Below are positions 16,440 to 19,493 of a stretch of 19,493 bases of DNA, piece after piece; position 1 is the stretch's first letter, and each line of letters opens with the position of its first letter. The DNA is taken from contig CAVQPS010000012.1 of the NCBI GenBank assembly GCA_963714795.1, positions 1-19,493 on the forward strand, given 5' to 3'. The stretch is from DATIXJ01 sp963714795. Its GTDB lineage: Bacteria; Bacteroidota; Ignavibacteria; UBA10030; SZUA-254. The notes beneath the pieces are model-generated. The model was not told where the DNA came from. It saw only the letters and a program-made list of their open reading frames with translations, and ran no database searches. The translations under genes and the position numbers were made by a program.

Positions 16440-18156
16440 TCATTTGATATACCAATCGCCGGCATGATACGAAACTCCCAATATGCCCATTTGAGTACCG
16501 TGAATTCGTTTGTTGACGGCAACAAGATCGTTCATCCAATACAAGAACGTGCAGGGTTGGTTTTGGTGCAGTATGACTTGAAATTCCTTCCACTCGCCTG
16601 CGTAGTCCGTTTCTTTGCCGATCTGCCGGGCTCCGGTTAATATTTCGTCGACTCGTTTATTCCGGAATGATGTAATATTGAATCGGGCCTTCTGCAAATC
16701 GCTTCCCCAAAATTCGTCGAGCTGCATTTGCAGTGGTACACTGAAACCGGCTATACAAGCATCGAATTTTTTTTCCATGATGTTGTTCCAGAATACCGAT
16801 CGTTCTAATTGTTCAATTTTTACTTCGATCTTGATTGCTTTGAGCTGACTTTGAACGATCGTTGCAATCGTCGACCGGAATTCGTCGCCGGATGGTATGG
16901 TGAGAGTGAAGGAAAACTTTTTTCCATTTTTTTCCAGTACTCCATTGTTCTGCGGGTCATGCCATCCCGCTTTGGCAAGCAGACTGCTCGCAACATCAGG
17001 GTCAAAAGGAAGCGGTTGTATGGTATCGTTGTATGCCCATCGGAATAAAGGAGAAATGGGACCGATCGATTCACGTCCATAGGATTGAAGGTATGAATCA
17101 ATAATTTCTTTCCTGTTGATTGCCATGGTTAATGCCCGCCGGACTTGAAGATCTCCAAAAAGAGGATTGGAGATTACCTTCCTACCTTTTGATTGCTCGT
17201 ATGCGGAAGGATCGATATTGTTCCAATTGATCGCATCATAAAATCGCTCACCGATGGAAATAATATCGAGATTTGAATTTTTTTTCTGGATCCTCACTGC
17301 GTCTTCGACATTGATGTACGGGAAAATATCGATGTCACCCGACGTCAGCTGCATTAGCCGTGTGTGGTAATCCGGAATAACGCGATAGATTAATTCTGAA
17401 ATTTTTGCCGGCGACAACAACATGCAGGTACGGTTAGCTGCGAGCTCAATTTGTTCCATCGGTTTCCATGATTTCAACATAAATGGTCCGGCGCTCAACG
17501 GGTAATGGCTGATGGAATCTTCGTGAAGTGAAGCCCTCGGAATTTTTTCGACGATATGGGAAGGCAGTATCGGCAATCCTGCATCAAAAAGTTGACCCGG
17601 ATATACGTGGTCAAAATGAAATACGATCGTGCTGTCGTTGATGCATTCAATCGCTTCTTTAATATTTAAAATGCCGTCGTGTGATTTGCGAAGCATTTCC
17701 ACAGAAGATTGACGGACACTGGCAACAGTCGTATCAGCATATAATTCATAAGAATATTGAACATCATGTGCCGTTAATGGGACGCCGTCGGACCAAACCA
17801 TGTGAGACCGAAGGTGAAAAATAATGTCCTTCCCGTCGCCGGAAAAGTCCCAAGACCGGGCAATCAACGGTTGATATTCTAATTTTCCACTATTTGAATT
17901 GAAACTGGAGCCTGTGAGTGCAGGGTAGAGGAGGTCGTTAATCTCGCCAGCGTTTTCATCTTCAGCGAAGAGAGGATTAAAACTATCAATATCTCCCTCG
18001 ATTCCCACGATAATGTGGTCATTCGGTCTGGGGATTTTGATCGGTTTCCTTTTTCGAACAACCTAAAAGAAATATTGGAACCACTAAACTTACGAGTAAG
18101 ATAAGTTTAGACATCCTGCAATATGTTGAACGAAGAACAAAGACTTCTAAATTCAT
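16440..18156 (-). CDS. OppA-like extracellular solute-binding lipoprotein (family 5), frameshifted
   Basis: This captures the substrate for the transporter outside the inner membrane. The long frame from 18008 backwards shows the family 5 signature: GIEGDIDSFNPLF, LIARSWDFSGDGKDIIFHLR, WSDGVPLTAHDVQYSYE, later DLQVRRALTMAINRKEII and SLLAKAGWHD. It has no signal peptide in that frame. One frame over, just upstream, lies a lipoprotein signal (MSKLILLVSLVVPIFLLGC, then SKKETDQNP) that stops at a TGA. Removing one base from the GGGG run at 18030-18033 (CCCC on the coding strand) joins them as SKKETDQNPRPNDHIIVGIEG. The repaired protein is about 570 aa. Of two in-frame starts, ATG 18156 has a good AAAGGTGAC ribosome site; ATG 18114 gives a shorter, more typical signal peptide. 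The internal GTG at 18008 is not a credible start. Confidence 0.88.
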
Positions 18157-18186
18157 AAAAGTCACCTTTGATAAAAAAGTTGTCAT

Positions 18187-18215
18187 AATCTAATGAGTTT
18201 TCGATGGTTTGTCAA
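18187..18215 (-). promoter_or_regulatory. Sigma-70-like promoter of the oppA operon
   Basis: On the - strand TTGACA (18210-18215) is followed after exactly 17 bases by TAGATT (18187-18192; four of six match TATAAT). Transcription would start near 18180, about 24 bases before ATG 18156 and with the AAAGGTGAC ribosome site inside the leader. This would drive the five genes oppA to the sigma-54 activator. Confidence 0.55.
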
Positions 18216-18226
18216 TAATGATGTAA

Positions 18227-18256
18227 TATTCTGTTACGTGTGTCACATTTCGTTAC
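18227..18256. promoter_or_regulatory. Candidate operator in the divergent oppA/oppD region
   Basis: Two related copies, ATATTCTGTTAC (18227-18237 region) and ATTTCGTTAC (18247-18256), flank GTGTGTCAC. TGTCAC and GTTACA also form an imperfect dyad with a 5-base spacer. The copies resemble those upstream of the sigma-54 promoter at 9187. They lie upstream of both divergent promoters. The binding protein is unknown. Confidence 0.3.
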
Positions 18257-18280
18257 AACAAAATTGAAATTTGAATCAGT

Positions 18281-18310
18281 TTTGACTACCATGATTCTGC
18301 AATTATTTTG
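18281..18310 (+). promoter_or_regulatory. Possible Bacteroidota-type promoter of oppD/oppF
   Basis: TTTG at 18281-18284, then 18 bases, then TTATTTTG at 18303-18310 (one mismatch to TAnnTTTG). The predicted start would be only about 10 bases ahead of ATG 18328 and might clip the ribosome site, so this is weak. Confidence 0.22.
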
Positions 18311-18327
18311 GTGAAGGAACGGAACAA

Positions 18328-19143
18328 ATGGGTTTATTAGATCTGAAAAATGTTGATGTTGAACATTGCGACCAGGACAACGTGAAAACTTTGGTTCACG
18401 ATGTTTCGTTTTCTGTAGAAGAAAGTGAGGTTGTTGTGGTCGTGGGTGCGAGCGGGTGTGGCAAAACAACAATCCTTCGATCGGTTACCCGATTGTTTTC
18501 TCCGGCCTCGAATTTGTCCATCCGGGGTAAGATAGAATTTCGGGGTGAAAATATTCTTACAATGTCCGATGACAGATTAAATGAGATACGGCATACTTCC
18601 ATCAGACACATTTTTCAAGAACCGGCATTAGTGTTCAACCCTGTATTGCGCATTGAATCTCAATTACGGCTATTATTTCCCGACAATACGAATGAAGTAC
18701 AAAACGACGTGTATTGTTTTCTCAAAGAACTCGGAATGGAACGACCTCAGGAAGTTCTTCGGTTATTTCCACACCAATTGAGTACCGGAATGCTGCAACG
18801 AATTGCTATAGCCATATCGGTTGCATCGAAGCCGGCGATTCTTCTGGCGGATGAGCCGACCAGCGCCGTTGATGCAAATCATCGGTCACGAATTCTCACA
18901 TTATTAGTTTCTCATTGTAAATCCGCCGGCATGGGACTGATCATATCCACACACGATCTCCATATCGCCCGCCGTTATGCCGATACGGTCATCGTTATGT
19001 TTGGCGGGAGAATTGTCGAAAAATCTCCGGCTCAGAAGTTTCTTGATCGACCGATCCACCCATACTCCCGAATGCTGGTTTCCAAATTACTTCGAGGGGA
19101 AAAAATAAAACAATTTCCGGTTTATGAATCATATCACGTATAA
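18328..19143 (+). CDS. OppD/DppD-like ABC transporter ATPase
   Basis: A 271-aa nucleotide-binding subunit that powers the Opp-type importer. Walker A GASGCGKTT (40-48), Q-loop FQEPALVFNPVL (Gln97), signature LSTGMLQR (151-158; the common form is LSGGMRQR), Walker B ILLADEPTSAVD (Glu176), and switch histidine in STHD (His209). The C-terminal HPYSRMLV marks the peptide-transporter family, but the protein ends soon after. The long C-terminal extension with cysteines found in many OppD/DppD proteins is absent, so it is about 50 residues short. It is transcribed away from oppA and overlaps the next ATPase gene by one base (TAATG). GAAGGAACGG provides the ribosome site. Partnership with the - strand permeases is inferred from adjacency. 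Confidence 0.93.
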   Translation: MGLLDLKNVDVEHCDQDNVKTLVHDVSFSVEESEVVVVVGASGCGKTTILRSVTRLFSPASNLSIRGKIEFRGENILTMSDDRLNEIRHTSIRHIFQEPALVFNPVLRIESQLRLLFPDNTNEVQNDVYCFLKELGMERPQEVLRLFPHQLSTGMLQRIAIAISVASKPAILLADEPTSAVDANHRSRILTLLVSHCKSAGMGLIISTHDLHIARRYADTVIVMFGGRIVEKSPAQKFLDRPIHPYSRMLVSKLLRGEKIKQFPVYESYHV

Positions 19144-19493
19144 TGTCTCTGCTCGAAGTAAAGAACCTTTCATTTGAAATACAATCTCACCGGGTCTTTG
19201 CGAAGAACCGAAAGTCCATTTTTCATGATGTCAATCTGTCGATCGATGAAGGTACAACACTCGGTCTGATCGGAGAAAGCGGTTGTGGAAAAACAACTCT
19301 TGCCCGATGTATCGCAGGGCTTTTAGAGCCGACTGCCGGTGCAATTCAATTTCGGGGGACTACTATTTTTCCACTTATACCAAATAGGGAAGAGGTCGGA
19401 ACCGATATCCAGCTCCTTTTTCAAAACCACACAGCTTCCCTTGATCCTCTTATGACGATTGAGCAATCCCTTTTGGAGGGTGTAAAGAAGAAC
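19143..19493 (+). CDS. OppF/DppF-like ABC transporter ATPase, cut by the window end
   Basis: The first 117 codons of the second ATPase. It begins MSLLEVKNLSFEI and shows Walker A GESGCGKTT (44-52), then the Q-loop FQNHTASLDPLMTI, whose form (FQ...SLDP) is typical of the OppF/DppF subunit. The signature and Walker B lie beyond the window. The start codon shares its A with the stop of the preceding ATPase gene (TAATG), so the two are translationally coupled and their products probably form the ATPase heterodimer. Confidence 0.92.
   Translation, partial: MSLLEVKNLSFEIQSHRVFAKNRKSIFHDVNLSIDEGTTLGLIGESGCGKTTLARCIAGLLEPTAGAIQFRGTTIFPLIPNREEVGTDIQLLFQNHTASLDPLMTIEQSLLEGVKKN

Overview
The window reads like a chromosomal segment of a free-living bacterium of moderate, slightly AT-leaning composition, probably from the Bacteroidota/Chlorobi/Ignavibacteria neighbourhood (moderate-to-low confidence). 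The clues are three promoters on the left that resemble the Bacteroidota type (TTG/TTTG near -33 and TAnnTTTG near -7), combined with clear Shine-Dalgarno sites, TPR-rich signalling proteins, sigma-54 control, and a tRNA gene without an encoded CCA. No insertion sequence, phage gene or CRISPR array was seen.

Left part (1-5805, + strand) is mostly housekeeping: the C-terminal part of an NtrY-like histidine kinase, a PgeF/YfiH-family gene, glmS, a FabI/FabL-like short-chain reductase, a protein joining a DUF1016-like N-terminal region to a DNA methyltransferase domain, and a tRNA-Phe(GAA) gene. Four of these genes are each broken by a one-base frameshift (near 34-38, 1212, 2793 and 5100). Two look like base losses and two like an extra base in a homopolymer. 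Because protein similarity continues across every lesion, and glmS is normally essential, I read them as probable sequence errors.

Middle and right part (5919-18156, - strand) is a regulatory island. One probable operon runs oppA-like lipoprotein, oppB-like and oppC-like permeases, a large Ser/Thr kinase with TPR repeats, then a sigma-54 activator with a degenerate receiver domain. The last four genes are joined by overlaps of 4, 8 and 4 bp. Directly downstream, a near-consensus sigma-54 promoter (9187-9201) fires into a second probable operon: a ZU5-like lipoprotein, a TPR protein, and a GAF-domain histidine kinase. The oppA-like gene also carries a one-base frameshift, just after its lipoprotein signal.

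Far right (18328-19493, + strand), two OppD/OppF-like ATPases are transcribed divergently from oppA. The second is cut by the window end.

Working model (inference): peptides or similar ligands imported by the Opp-type transporter, or its activity, are read by the TPR kinase. The kinase controls the co-transcribed sigma-54 activator, which drives the lipoprotein-TPR-histidine kinase operon. A short motif resembling TTCTGTWAC occurs both upstream of that sigma-54 promoter and in the oppA/oppD divergent region, hinting at shared control.
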